Source: Trichaptum fuscoviolaceum
Taxonomy: Eukaryota; Basidiomycota; Agaricomycetes; Hymenochaetales; Trichaptaceae
Assembly (NCBI GenBank): GCA_910574455.1
Contig: CAJSYZ010000009.1
Location: 310,001 to 374,000 of the forward strand
Direction of reading: 5' to 3'
Length of the DNA: 64,000 nt
The notes beneath the pieces were generated by a model, which worked only from the letters and a program-made list of their open reading frames with translations, was not told the DNA's origin and searched no databases. Of the stretch, positions 22,136-31,400 are shown one piece after another; the first letter of the stretch is position 1, and each line of letters begins with the position of its first letter. A program made the position numbers and the translations under genes.

Positions 22136-22283
22136 TTACCCCGTTCTTAAATTGAAACGTAGTGGAAATCAGTAAAGAAAATGGCCGTTATAGGGACAAA
22201 TTAAGTCCAATAGACAATAAGGAAAAACATGCCATATAAGCGAAGTTAACGCCAATAGGGTATCCAGGTTATCAACAGGTGCT

Positions 22284-23162
22284 TTAGTTGTTTGCAGGTG
22301 GGTTTCTCTTTGTTACGCGTTGTTGAGCAATTCGGTTAGATGCGCATTCATCGTCATGACTATCGTGTTGTCCACATGAGGGGCATGTATACTTGGGGCA
22401 TCCAATGATGGTGTGTCCAGGTGCACGTATGTTGCAGTATGAACATGTATAGAATTCGCAGGTGGACGCGGCCAGATTGTAGTGGTGGTCGACAGCGGAG
22501 TGTTGTGTGCATTCCTTGGGGTCCAAGGACATAGACGTAAAAGGATTGTTGTCGACTTTCGGGCTGTATGTGGGTGAGGGTGGGACTGTGTTGACACGAT
22601 ATTCTTGGTCTTCTTGTAACTGTATTGGCGATTGTAGACGAATGGGTTCGGACAGGCGATTGATGAGTTCTTTGCGTTCTGGGACTTGAGTGCCGACGGA
22701 GTGAAGGGGTGGGCGAGGTACTTGGTCAGCAAGGTCTTTAGTGAGGTCGATGATGTCGTCCTCCGTAGTGAGGTCAATGACCAATGGGGCAAATAACTCT
22801 TGAGGCGCTGTTTCAAGGAGTTCCGTAAGGGCAAATCGTCGCATGTCTTGGAATGACTCTTGAGCCCGTCGCAAGAGATGGAGAGATCCTTCGATGATGG
22901 CAATGGTGGGATCGAGAATCTCCTGGTTTCGGGTAACAATATCATAACATTGGGTCCAGTTGGCAAGAAGAGGAGTGTCATCATATGTTGATTGACTTAG
23001 GCGTTGGTGGAAGGTGCGAGTTGAGAATAATTCGAGGATTTGACGAGATTGCAAGGGGTTGTGAGTGTCGAGGCGTAAGGCTGGTGGTTGGAGAGATGAT
23101 GTGTATGAACGAAATAAGGGGGTGTGACGGGATGGGTTGCGTTGGGAACGGGCAGGTGGCAT
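22284..23162 (-). CDS. Gypsy-2 downstream ORF2, zinc-cluster protein of unknown function
   Basis: 292 residues from an ATG four bases after the previous stop (TAA GTC ATG). The N-terminal two thirds is acidic and polar without a recognisable fold. The C-terminal ~55 residues hold a Cys/His cluster: C-x2-C-x6-H-x4-C, then C-x2-C-x4-H-x4-C (TCSYCNIRAPGHTIIGCP, then TCPSCGQHDSHDDEC), like two zinc knuckles. A nucleic-acid or Gag-like role is conceivable but not shown. It sits between pol and the 3' LTR, where env-like or other accessory genes occur in some LTR elements, but no signal peptide or membrane segment is seen. The frame is intact. Confidence 0.7.
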   Translation of the reverse strand: MPPARSQRNPSRHTPLFRSYTSSLQPPALRLDTHNPLQSRQILELFSTRTFHQRLSQSTYDDTPLLANWTQCYDIVTRNQEILDPTIAIIEGSLHLLRRAQESFQDMRRFALTELLETAPQELFAPLVIDLTTEDDIIDLTKDLADQVPRPPLHSVGTQVPERKELINRLSEPIRLQSPIQLQEDQEYRVNTVPPSPTYSPKVDNNPFTSMSLDPKECTQHSAVDHHYNLAASTCEFYTCSYCNIRAPGHTIIGCPKYTCPSCGQHDSHDDECASNRIAQQRVTKRNPPANN

Positions 23163-23165
23163 GAC

Positions 23166-23654
23166 TTAGAGGGAATGAGTCGGACAGTCGTAGTGACAAC
23201 AACTGCAGGTGCAATAGGGGTCAGAGCGGCGAGGTTCAAAGTGGCTGAAGTGATGACGATGTCGGACAATGGGTCGAGTGATTGTGAGTGGGGGTTGAAC
23301 ACGAGCAGATTTGTTGAAATAGTCAATGAGTCGGTGGGCGTAATCAGGATTGTTAAAGAAGGTGTGGATGAGAAATACCGAGATTGTTGGGATGTGGAGT
23401 CCAAGTCCGGTGGGGGGTTTGAAGTATTTGTACTCCCAGTCTGGGTCGTAGTGGTCTTTGGACCAAGCTCCGGAGTATACAGGTCGGACAGCGTCCAGGT
23501 AATGGGGGCGAGTTGGAATCGAGGTAGTCGGTAATGCGACAGTATGGGGTTCAGGTGTGGGTGGTTGTTTGTTTGATGGGAAGAGCGTATAGTCGTTTAT
23601 GATGTTAGATGAGTGGGGATATGAGAAGTGAACGAGTTTTTTGGATGGGGACAT
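23166..23654 (-). CDS. Gypsy-2 downstream ORF1, unknown function
   Basis: 162 residues. Its ATG follows the pol stop with no gap (TGAATG), and its stop is one codon before the next ORF's ATG, an arrangement suited to termination-reinitiation. It is rich in Tyr, His and Pro and ends with a Cys-rich stretch (C-x-C-x2-C-H-x2-C). No family was recognised. It is intact, and such tight packing with pol suggests it belongs to the element rather than being chance. Confidence 0.65.
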   Translation of the reverse strand: MSPSKKLVHFSYPHSSNIINDYTLFPSNKQPPTPEPHTVALPTTSIPTRPHYLDAVRPVYSGAWSKDHYDPDWEYKYFKPPTGLGLHIPTISVFLIHTFFNNPDYAHRLIDYFNKSARVQPPLTITRPIVRHRHHFSHFEPRRSDPYCTCSCCHYDCPTHSL

Positions 23655-26600
23655 TCAAGTGAGATGATGGAGTCTTTTATAGGCTTTGAGGATGGTCTGT
23701 GCGTTCCGAAGATGTGACTCGGGTTCCCATGAGTTTCCAGAAGTGGGGTAACCTTTCCATTTTATAAGATATTGTCGCCTGGTGCCATTCCCATGGTGGG
23801 CTCGAATGGCTTCTACTTCGAATTGTTCTTGTCCTTCGATTAGATCAGGTGGGGGGTTACTGTGGGGTGGTCCATATGCTTCCGTCTCAGTGTATCTCAC
23901 GAGAAGCGCGGCGTGGAATACTGGGTGTATCTTCCATTTAGTTCGTGAGAGATCCAATTCATAGACGAGTGGAGATAAGACTTTCTTGATCTTGAAGGGA
24001 CCATCGCGTTTTTCCTTGAACTTTTGCGATAAACCGGGAATTCGAAGGTTCTTTGAGTCTAGCCAAACTTTGTCTCCTTTGTTGAATGGTTTGAAGTTTC
24101 GGAAAGTGCGTTCTTTCATTACCATAGCGGCGACTGAATGAGCTGCTAAGGCTTCTGATCGATGTACTGTGAGGTTGGCAAGTCGTTGTGATACGGATGG
24201 GACGTTCGATTTCGGATATTTCAGGGGTAGTGGAATGGGGTCGTATCCCATGAGAAGCGAGAAAGGGGTTCTCTTGGTGACAGCGTGGGCACGGTTGTTA
24301 TGGGCGAATTCAATGTTGGGAATGTGTCTAGACCAGTTCTCAGGTTCCGCAGTACAATAGATCCGGAGGTATACTTCGATCTCTTGATTGGTCCGTTTGG
24401 CTTGTCCATCGGTTTGAGGGTGGTAAGCGGTGGACATAGACGACTTGATTCCTATGATCTTGCAGAGTTCTTGGAATGCTTTAGAAGCGAATTGGGGTCC
24501 TCTGTCGGATATAATGCGTATCGGAAGTCCAAATCGTCGATATACATTGTCGAAGTATAGTTGTGCCGTTTCAATTGCGTCTACTGTCTTCTCGCATGGA
24601 ATGAGGACAATAGCTTTGGAGCAATCGTGATCAATGACTAATAGAAGTGTGTCATAGCCATGTGACATTGGTAAATCGGTGATGAAGTCCATATTGACGT
24701 GGGAGAATGGAAACGAGTGTTTGTCGGCGGCAATAGGCATTAGTGGTGGAGCGGTCGGATGGTGATTGACTTTCATTTGTTGACATAGTGCGCATCCATG
24801 GACATAGTCGGATACAAACTTCTGCATCCTGGGCCAGTAATACGTCCTTCGGACCTGTTCCAGGGTGTTGAATATGCCAGGGTGTGCTCGAACTGGTATA
24901 TCATGGTGAAGTCGGAGAATAGTGCGCTTTAATTCAAGGTTGTCCGGGATATAGATGCGATTTTTGAAGTAAAGGATACCGTCCTCATCAAAAAACCAGT
25001 CTTTGAGGGCAGTTCGGGCAGGTGGTAGTTTCTTCTTTAGCTGGGCAATGGTGTTGGTGAGGAATTCATCTTTCTTCATCGATTCTTTGATGGATTTTGT
25101 GAGGCTATCTGTGTCTGGGAGGTCGTCATCGGATTCGTAATCTTCCTCTTCTTCTTCGTCTTCAGAATTTTCTTGATCCTTCTGTTCCTGAAGAGTGGAA
25201 ATGAATAGGTCTTTCGGAAGCATAATCGATGATTCGTTGAGATTCTCCCCCTGTTTAACATGGTCCGCCCGGCGGGATAGAAGATCGGATTGAATCATTT
25301 GTTTGCCGGGGACATGTGTGATATGAAGGTCGAATTGTGATAGCAACAGATGCCATCGTGCTTGACGGGGTGAGAGTCGTCGGGCCTCTCGCCAGTAGGT
25401 AAGGTTGCGATGATCACACCAAAGTGTAACAGGGTGTGGGGATCCAAGGAGATAGTGTTTCCAAGTGATAAGGGCACGGATAATAGCTAATAGTTCACGA
25501 TCGTAGATCTCGTAGTTCCGTTCAGCGGAGTTTAGTGATTGCGAAATATAACCGATTGGTTTGAGAACACCGTTGTCATCATGTTGTCGAAGGACTGCTC
25601 CGGTTGCAACTTTGGAAGCGTCAGTTTCAAGGAAGAAGGGATTGTGCGGATTGGGCATAAGAAGTAACGGATGTTGAGTGAACGCGGCCTTGAGGTCATC
25701 GAATGATTTTTGTTCTACTTCAGTCCATTTGAAAGGTTGATCTTTGCGTTTGAGGTTGTCCAAGGGTTTGGTGATTTCGGCGTAGTGTGGAATAAAACGG
25801 CGGTAGAAGTTGGTGAATCCGGTGAATGAACGGATATCTTTGACAGTAGTCGGAGTTGGCCATTTAGTGATTCCTTCGATTTTTGTTGGGTCGGTTTGGA
25901 TGTGATTAGGTGTAATAATGAGTCCAAGATAGGGTAGTTTCTGCGTATGGAAGAAGCATTTGGTGGGCTTGAAGTAGAGGTCGTTCTTTTCAAGGATAGT
26001 GAAGGCACGTTGTGCTCGAGAAATGAGTTCCGGTAAGGTTGGGGCATGTATGAGGATGTCGTCCATGTAAACCAAGAGATGATTTAGAAGGATTTCTTCG
26101 CCAAGAATATCATTCATAAAGTGTTGAAAGGTGGCAGGTGAGTTGCATAGGCCGAAAAACATAACTGTTGGTTCGAAAAGTCCTCGTTGAGTGGTAAATG
26201 CGGCTTTCCATTGATCTCCATCCTTGATGCGGATATTATTGTATCCCCATCGGATATCTAGGGCGATGAAGTAGTGAGATCCATGTAACTTGTCTAATAG
26301 ATCCTGGACAAGTGGTAATGGGTACGCATTCTTGATGGTTCCATTGTTGAGGTAACGGTAATCTTGAACAGGTCGTAAGGTACCGTCTTTCTTGTCAACA
26401 AAGAAGAGAGGGGATGCCATAGGTGACTTCGAAGGTCTGATATATCCATTCTTGAGGTTCTCATCGATGAAGGCATCGAGGGCAGCTTGTTGCGGAAGTG
26501 AGAGTGGATAAGGTGAATGTCGTTTAGGAATGAAGTCGGGTTTGAGATCAATTGCATGGTCATATGGGCGACTTGGAGGAAAGCGATGTGCTTTTTCTTC

Positions 26601-27142
26601 GTCAAAAAGAGATAGGAATTGGTGGTATTGATGGGGTACCAAGGCAGTAAGTGGTTTAGCGGGTTGGAGTCCTTTTCGAGCTTGTTGCGCAAGTTGTGTT
26701 GAGATATTAACGCGATTGAGCTGTATTGATCCAGTTTCCCAGTCGATTTTGGGTTGATATTTCTTGAACCATGGTAGTCCGAAAATGAAGTTCTCTTTTC
26801 CAAGGGTGGTAACATAGAATCGCATAGCATAGTGGGCATTTCCAAGCTTGACACGAAGGGGGGCATAAGATGTGATGTGTCCAGCATTGTTGAATGTTCC
26901 GTCAACATTGCGTGGTCGAAGTGATTGTCGCAGTTTGATAGTTTTGATCTGGAGATTTTCTACGAGTGTTTTGTCAATGAATAGACCTTCTGCTCCGGTA
27001 TCGAGTAGGGCGGTGGCTTTGTGGGTTTTCTGGTTATATAGGAACGTGATTGGGATTCGTAAGGCGTGATTGTCATTAATTGAATTGATGAGCAGCCTGA
27101 TGTTCAACGAGAGAGAGGGCTGCGGGAGCTCTTCGTTGTTCA
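23655..27142 (-). CDS. pol: Gypsy-2 Pol polyprotein
   Basis: About 1,160 codons open in the -1 frame after gag; the frame has no ATG at its start, and its first codon after the overlap is TTG, consistent with ribosomal frameshifting. Domains in order: aspartic protease (LLDTGAEGLF, Asp near residue 48), reverse transcriptase (KKDGTLRPVQDYRYLN, FGLCNSPATFQ, YMDD near residue 359), RNase H (ETDASKVATGAVL, YDRELLAIIRAL, WCDHRNL), integrase HHCC (HHDIPVRAHPG ... CALC near 745-790), DDE core (NMDFITDLP, ISDRGPQF, HPQTDGQAKRTNQE) and a C-terminal chromodomain (EVEAIRAHHG, YLIKWKGYP, SWEP). All catalytic residues are present with no stop. Likely functional. Confidence 0.95.
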
Positions 27143-28546
27143 AAAATTTCCTTCTTCAACTCGATCGAAGACTTGGTTGACTGCGTCATCATCAAGGCCA
27201 ATAAGGAGTTGTTGAATCTGTGCGGCGCGATCTTCAGCTGAGAGTTCGCCTTGATCTTGGTCTTTGTTCTCGGGTTCAGAGTATTCGTTCTGATCATCGG
27301 CTGAAGTCAATTGGCGCATATTTTTGGACCTTGGTGTTCGTGAGTTGGGCCATCGAGTTTTTGAGGTACGTTTGGGATGAGGTTTGGGACACTTGGCAGT
27401 GTGATGTCCGGGTTGGTGACAATTGAAGCAAAGGTTTTCCTTCATATGACGTTGGAATTCTTCGGTTGAAAGTCGTGATATAAAGAAGCTGTAGATGGCT
27501 AGGTCGACCAATTCTTCTATATCATCGTTGTCATTGGAAGGCATTGATTCATTTGTGTCGTTTGTGTCATTTGCAATGGCGCGAATTTGACGATTGTATT
27601 GTCGCATAGGTCGTCGTTTGAAGCGGTTCTCTCCGGAATATGATTGGTGGGGTTGGGATTCCATTGAACGAGCTATCTTGTAATTGGTGTCCAATCGAGT
27701 GGCAAGCGAAAACCAATCTTCCATATTGGTCGGTTGTGGACTACATGCAAGTAGTTTCATTCGAAGATTGTCATTGAGTCCCATCCAGAATGCATTGCGT
27801 TGGGAGAGATATTCCGTGATACGAGCTTGCATGATGAGTGTTTTGAATTTGAGAATGTAGTCTTCAATAGATCCTCGCTGTTTGAGCTTGGCGAGTTCCA
27901 TTGTAGCCTTGATTGTGAGTTCGGATGTGATGAAAGTGCGGTGGAATTCCGCAAGGAATTCTTCAAATGTGTCGGTTTCAAAACGTCCGCTGGCCATGTA
28001 TTGCATTGCGAATGGTTGGGATCCGCGAAGACTGCAATGGGCGAGCACAAATTCGATGCATAGCTCATCTGTGTCATAGATGTGTCGGTTGGCTCGTAGA
28101 TGGATTTGGACTTGGAGTAAAAAGCGATCAGCATCTTCTTGGGTTCCGTCGAAAGGTTGAATTTTAGCCATGGTTATGGGTCGATCATGTGCGGGTCCAT
28201 CTCCTTGGTTGTTATTGTCTGCTGCTCCTCCACCTCCAGCTCCTCCGCCTCCTCCACCTCCAGCTCCTCCGCCTCCTCCTCCTCCTTCATCGTCTCCTCC
28301 TCCTCCTCCGTTGTTGTTTGGGTTTCCTCCGAGTGGTCCTCCTCCTCCCCCTCCTTCATCTCCTGCGGGTGGTTCACCAAATCCCCATCCTCTCCATGCA
28401 GGATTTTGTCGGCCTCCTCTGCCTCCTCTGCCTCCTCTGCCTCGACCTTGGAGGTGTCTTAAGTGGAAAAAGGTACTGATACTTTCTTCTCCAAGTGGGG
28501 GTCGGAACATTGAGCGGGTAGGTTCCGTGACAGTTTGGGTAGCCAT
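27140..28546 (-). CDS. gag: Gypsy-2 Gag
   Basis: 468 residues from the ATG at 28,546 (MATQTVTEPTRS). A Gly-rich low-complexity stretch covers roughly residues 35-110, followed by the retrotransposon Gag core (PFDGTQEDADRFLLQV, WFSLATRLD) and a CCHC knuckle (CFNCHQPGHHTAKC) near residue 370. The C-terminus is acidic and ends VEEGNF before TGA at 27,140-27,142. The frame is open upstream of this ATG to about 29,477 with coding character, so the true product may be longer. The chosen ATG is simply the first one in frame. Confidence 0.9.
   Translation of the reverse strand: MATQTVTEPTRSMFRPPLGEESISTFFHLRHLQGRGRGGRGGRGGRQNPAWRGWGFGEPPAGDEGGGGGGPLGGNPNNNGGGGGDDEGGGGGGGAGGGGGGGAGGGGAADNNNQGDGPAHDRPITMAKIQPFDGTQEDADRFLLQVQIHLRANRHIYDTDELCIEFVLAHCSLRGSQPFAMQYMASGRFETDTFEEFLAEFHRTFITSELTIKATMELAKLKQRGSIEDYILKFKTLIMQARITEYLSQRNAFWMGLNDNLRMKLLACSPQPTNMEDWFSLATRLDTNYKIARSMESQPHQSYSGENRFKRRPMRQYNRQIRAIANDTNDTNESMPSNDNDDIEELVDLAIYSFFISRLSTEEFQRHMKENLCFNCHQPGHHTAKCPKPHPKRTSKTRWPNSRTPRSKNMRQLTSADDQNEYSEPENKDQDQGELSAEDRAAQIQQLLIGLDDDAVNQVFDRVEEGNF
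27143..27149 (-). promoter_or_regulatory. -1 ribosomal frameshift heptamer, Gypsy-2 gag/pol
   Basis: On the minus strand, A AAT TTT directly precedes the gag TGA. This is the canonical X XXY YYZ form, and slipping back one base enters the open pol frame (TTG AAC AAC...). The stop codon directly after the heptamer should add a pause. No downstream pseudoknot was computed. Confidence 0.8.
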
Positions 28547-29477
28547 AGTACTAATGGATAAAGGTTCGATGTGAGGGCGGGTGTAAGAGAGATATGGTTT
28601 CGGTGGGATAGGGGGAAGTATGGATGCTTGATGTGAGGGAGTAGGAGTTTCTGGAGCAATGGAGCTGCCTGATTGAGAGGATCGTCTGGAGGATCGTCTG
28701 AAGAGGGTTTGATCAAGAGATCCGTGAGTGGACGAGTTTGAACGAGATCGATGGGAGTTGCTGGGTTGAGGGTCGGAAGTGGAAGTTGGTTGGGGTTCTT
28801 GTGGTGGTTGTGGTAGTAGATCGGGGTGTCGGCGGTAGTACTCTTCTCTAAGCTCTTTCCAATTTGGAGTGTGACCTTCGTATATTTCTCGTAGTTCTGG
28901 GCCGAGTGTATGAGCTACTACCCAAGAATCAGCAGTTGGGTTGTAGATCCAAGGGGTTTCGGTAGGTTCTCCGTTGGCGTCGGGAAGATGGAAGTATTGT
29001 GTTTCTTCGTTGAAGATAAGAGTGGTTGGGAACGGTGGTAGTGGGGGTTGAATGTGTTTGAACTCTCCTGCTAGACTTCGACGAGCAAGGTCTTCCCAGT
29101 TGGGGGTATGAGTGATGAAGTTTTGTCGAGCTTCTTCAGCAGAGTTGGCTTCAATTGGGGTCCACCGTTGTAGTAGTTGATTGTATGACCACGATCGATA
29201 AGTTTTGTTACCAATCCTATAGTAGAAGAAGTTCTTTTCGGTGTCAAAGAAGAGTCGATTGTGTGGTGGTGGAGCGTCTGGATACTGAGGAACAGTAGTC
29301 TGTGTAGGTATTGGTTCTTCAGTGGTTTTCGAAGTGGTTTCTTTGTTGGTTTTGCCTGTTGTAGTAGATGAGGCTGTGTTTCGAGCCGTCTGTTTGCCTT
29401 TGTTCGCCGTGGTGATTAATCGGTTCCGGATTGATATCCGTAACTGTCTGAATCGTAGTTTGTAAGGGTGTAGTCCG
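28547..29477 (-). other. Open frame continuous with Gypsy-2 Gag (frame C extension), no ATG
   Basis: From just after a TAG near 29,478-29,480 the gag frame stays open for about 310 codons up to the gag ATG. It has clear coding character and two similar modules in tandem: FDTEKNFFYYRIG ... ITHTPNWEDLARR, then FNEETQYFHLPDANG ... EGHTPNWKELREEY. A Ser/Pro-rich stretch follows. It starts without ATG and overlaps frame B by about 60 bp in the -1 relation. It could be translated by frameshifting from frame B, by splicing, or be an N-terminal Gag extension. Confidence 0.6.
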
Positions 29478-30060
29478 TAACACTAGCAATGTGGGGTGAA
29501 TCTTCCGGGGGGTCAATTGGTGGTGCAAGATAGTTGTGAACTATGTTTTGCGGAGTGGGTTGGTGGTGTTGGCAACTACACTGATAGATGTAGTGGTTGA
29601 CGTCTTCGCTGATACTATTCCAACAGAAATGTCGGGTTACAAAGCGAACAGTTTCAGCTTCGGTGCGATGAAGTTGTTCTCCGTGATTGTCAAAATGGAC
29701 GTAGTTTATGAAGAATCGGCGTAGGTGAGTTTCTCGAGGGATGAATAATCGGGTGTGGTTCCAGAGGAGTCCGTATTTGAAGATCCAAGGTTGGTGGTTG
29801 TCGTGTGAGTACTGCAGGTATCCAACTGTTTGGGTGTAATTGTAATACCGGTCGTCGAGTATAGTTCGGATTTGGTTTAGGATGTCGTCGAACTCTTCGG
29901 CAAAGGCGAGGAATCGGTTTCGGATGAGGTCTCTGGTTGAGTAGATGGGATCGTCAAGGGCTGGAAGTGATAGGGTGTCCGCCACGATTGTGGTAGTGTG
30001 TAGTGTATGCGTAGAAGTCGGCAATCGTCTCCACAGATATGGACTAGTCGGATTCGATCG
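29416..30060 (-). CDS. Gypsy-2 frame B: duplicate integrase zinc-binding (HHCC-like) region
   Basis: Open frame ending in TAA at 29,416-29,418, with no ATG near its start (the first listed codon is TTG at 30,024; the frame is open upstream). It aligns with the element's own integrase N-terminus: W-[IF]-F-x3-G-[LI]-L-x5-R-[LI]-[FY]-I-P, later H-x15-W-x13-C in both proteins with identical spacing (H119, W135, C149 here). The second Cys pair is altered to C-S-C-Q instead of C-x2-C. This suggests a partial pol duplication or an ancient fused ancestor upstream of gag. The function is unknown. Confidence 0.6.
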   Translation of the reverse strand, partial: RSNPTSPYLWRRLPTSTHTLHTTTIVADTLSLPALDDPIYSTRDLIRNRFLAFAEEFDDILNQIRTILDDRYYNYTQTVGYLQYSHDNHQPWIFKYGLLWNHTRLFIPRETHLRRFFINYVHFDNHGEQLHRTEAETVRFVTRHFCWNSISEDVNHYIYQCSCQHHQPTPQNIVHNYLAPPIDPPEDSPHIASVTDYTLTNYDSDSYGYQSGTD

Positions 30061-30335
30061 GGAAGAAACTCTTCTAGATAGAAGAATGCGTTGGGGTTGG
30101 TGTGGTAGATGAAGAAGATAGAGTCGGGTTGGACGATTAGACTGGCAGTTTTTGTGATGGACCAGACTGTATCGTCACAATACTTGGTGAAACTATATGT
30201 GTCGAATTGATAACAGTTGGCTACGGAGTATTGGACTTGGTATATGTGTCTTCCTGCGTTGTCGAGGTGGTTGGTGTCGGTGTGGGTAAGGAGCAAAGCG
30301 TTTTGTGGGATAGAGGGTGCCGTGATGGATAGATG
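29877..30335 (-). CDS. Gypsy-2 frame A, unknown
   Basis: First coding-like frame after the 5' LTR, about 150 codons, ending TAA at 29,877-29,879. It has no ATG: it opens after a TAA and reads HLSITAPSIPQN, and the first start-like codon is TTG at 30,296. It is rich in Tyr/Phe (FFIYHTNPNAFFYLEEFLPDR), with a Ser/Thr-rich end. Frame B overlaps it in the -1 register. No canonical slippery heptamer was found in the overlap. No family was recognised. Confidence 0.45.
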   Translation of the reverse strand, partial: HLSITAPSIPQNALLLTHTDTNHLDNAGRHIYQVQYSVANCYQFDTYSFTKYCDDTVWSITKTASLIVQPDSIFFIYHTNPNAFFYLEEFLPDRIRLVHICGDDCRLLRIHYTLPQSWRTPYHFQPLTIPSTQPETSSETDSSPLPKSSTTS

Positions 30336-30918
30336 TTATGACGTAAAGTGAAGTGGTTTTCTGTTTGACCTTTGTTTAGTCTTGAGGGTCGTCAAGCGAT
30401 AACGTTATGAGATGATCGACGGTGGGGCAGTGTTTGTGATGCTTTGTTCAATGTTTAACAGATGAACTGTTCTTCGATTTCTGGATCGGTCTCCCTTCAA
30501 TTTCTGGATCGGTCTCCCTTCGCTATTACCAAGCGGCACGTCTGCGAGTTATGCTCGTTGTCCAATAGGCGTCCCAAAGACTAGGCTAGCAGCTTTATGC
30601 CTTCTTTGCAGGTACTGAGTCCTCTTCCTGTGTGCACAGCTACGGTCCCGTTTGGTATGACAGAAGTTGGTTCCTTCGTAACGCTACTGTCCGGGGTTTA
30701 ATCAACCAATGAGCTGGAGCGGTTTTCTTAATCTTCGGATCGCGACTCTCGAAGTTTTCCTTGGCCTCCCTCTTGCAATCGATGAGCACCTTGCTACACT
30801 GAAGGGATTACCTCGAGCGGATGTTCTTCTGGACTAGATGGGTTTACAACTGGTTAGTAGTAAGTGGAGCTATGGCTCAACACCTTAGTCGTAAAGACGG
30901 ATGTCTTCGACGGTAGAT

Positions 30919-30929
30919 AAGTTCGATCT
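30919..30929 (-). promoter_or_regulatory. Gypsy-2 primer-binding site of self-priming type
   Basis: On the minus strand AGATCGAACTT lies three bases after the 5' LTR. It is the exact complement of AAGTTCGATCT in the LTR (31,104-31,114), which lies about 30-35 bp after the TATA box and so at the expected RNA 5' end. This is the same 11-nt geometry as in Gypsy-1, with an unrelated sequence. Confidence 0.75.
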
Positions 30930-30932
30930 AAT

Positions 30933-31400
30933 TGTTACGTCTCAACTTACGGTCTCGTATAGTTGGGGAACGCAACGTTAAGTTGCTCAGTAGATAGCGG
31001 AGCTAGGGCTCGACACTAAGTGTTGTATGGACAAAGGCCTACGATGTGGAGTAGAGATAAACAGATGTATAGCAGAGACTAGAGACGGGGGGTTTGACAA
31101 AGGAGATCGAACTTAGAGTTCGATCATGCTAAGTACAGGGGTTTATATACTGTAGCTGCGGAGCAAGGGTACATCGGAAGATGAGTAAGAAGAGAGCAAT
31201 AAGAGAGTAGACGATAGGCTACTAATAATAGTGTGAGAGCGATGGGCAGAGGGTTAGGGCAAAGGGTACATGTGTAACATCGGGATTGGCTGAGGGTTGA
31301 GGGTTACATCGGAGGATGACTGAGCAGAACAAGAATAGAAACAAATAGGGCAAAGGGTTCGGAGTAATGGGGGCCGCTGACATATTAAGAAAACGTAACA
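30933..31400 (-). repeat. Gypsy-2 5' LTR with promoter
   Basis: 468 bp. On the minus strand the TATA box TATATAAA (31,142-31,149) precedes the predicted RNA start AAGTTCGATCT (31,104-31,114). An adjacent perfect inverted repeat GATCGAAC ... GTTCGATC (about 31,105-31,125) includes the primer sequence, which could fold at the RNA 5' end. Confidence 0.93.

Larger units (their letters stand above)
21668..31400 (-). mobile_element. Gypsy-2: 9.7-kb chromodomain Ty3/Gypsy element with extra reading frames
   Basis: Two 468-bp LTRs (21,668-22,135 and 30,933-31,400) with no difference seen, bounded by TGTTACG and CGTAACA. Target duplication GCATA is at 21,663-21,667 and 31,401-31,405. On the minus strand the order is: LTR, self-priming PBS, upstream frames A and B, frame C continuing into Gag, Pol by -1 frameshift, two further ORFs, polypurine tract (AAGAACGGGG, near 22,138-22,148), LTR. 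Identical LTRs and intact gag-pol indicate a very recent insertion that may still be active. At 9.7 kb it is long for a fungal Gypsy because of the extra frames. Confidence 0.95.

Noticed and set aside
28170..28574. Plus-strand proline-rich frame
   Set aside because: It is the complement of the Gly-rich stretch of Gypsy-2 Gag; codon bias and context favour the minus-strand gene.
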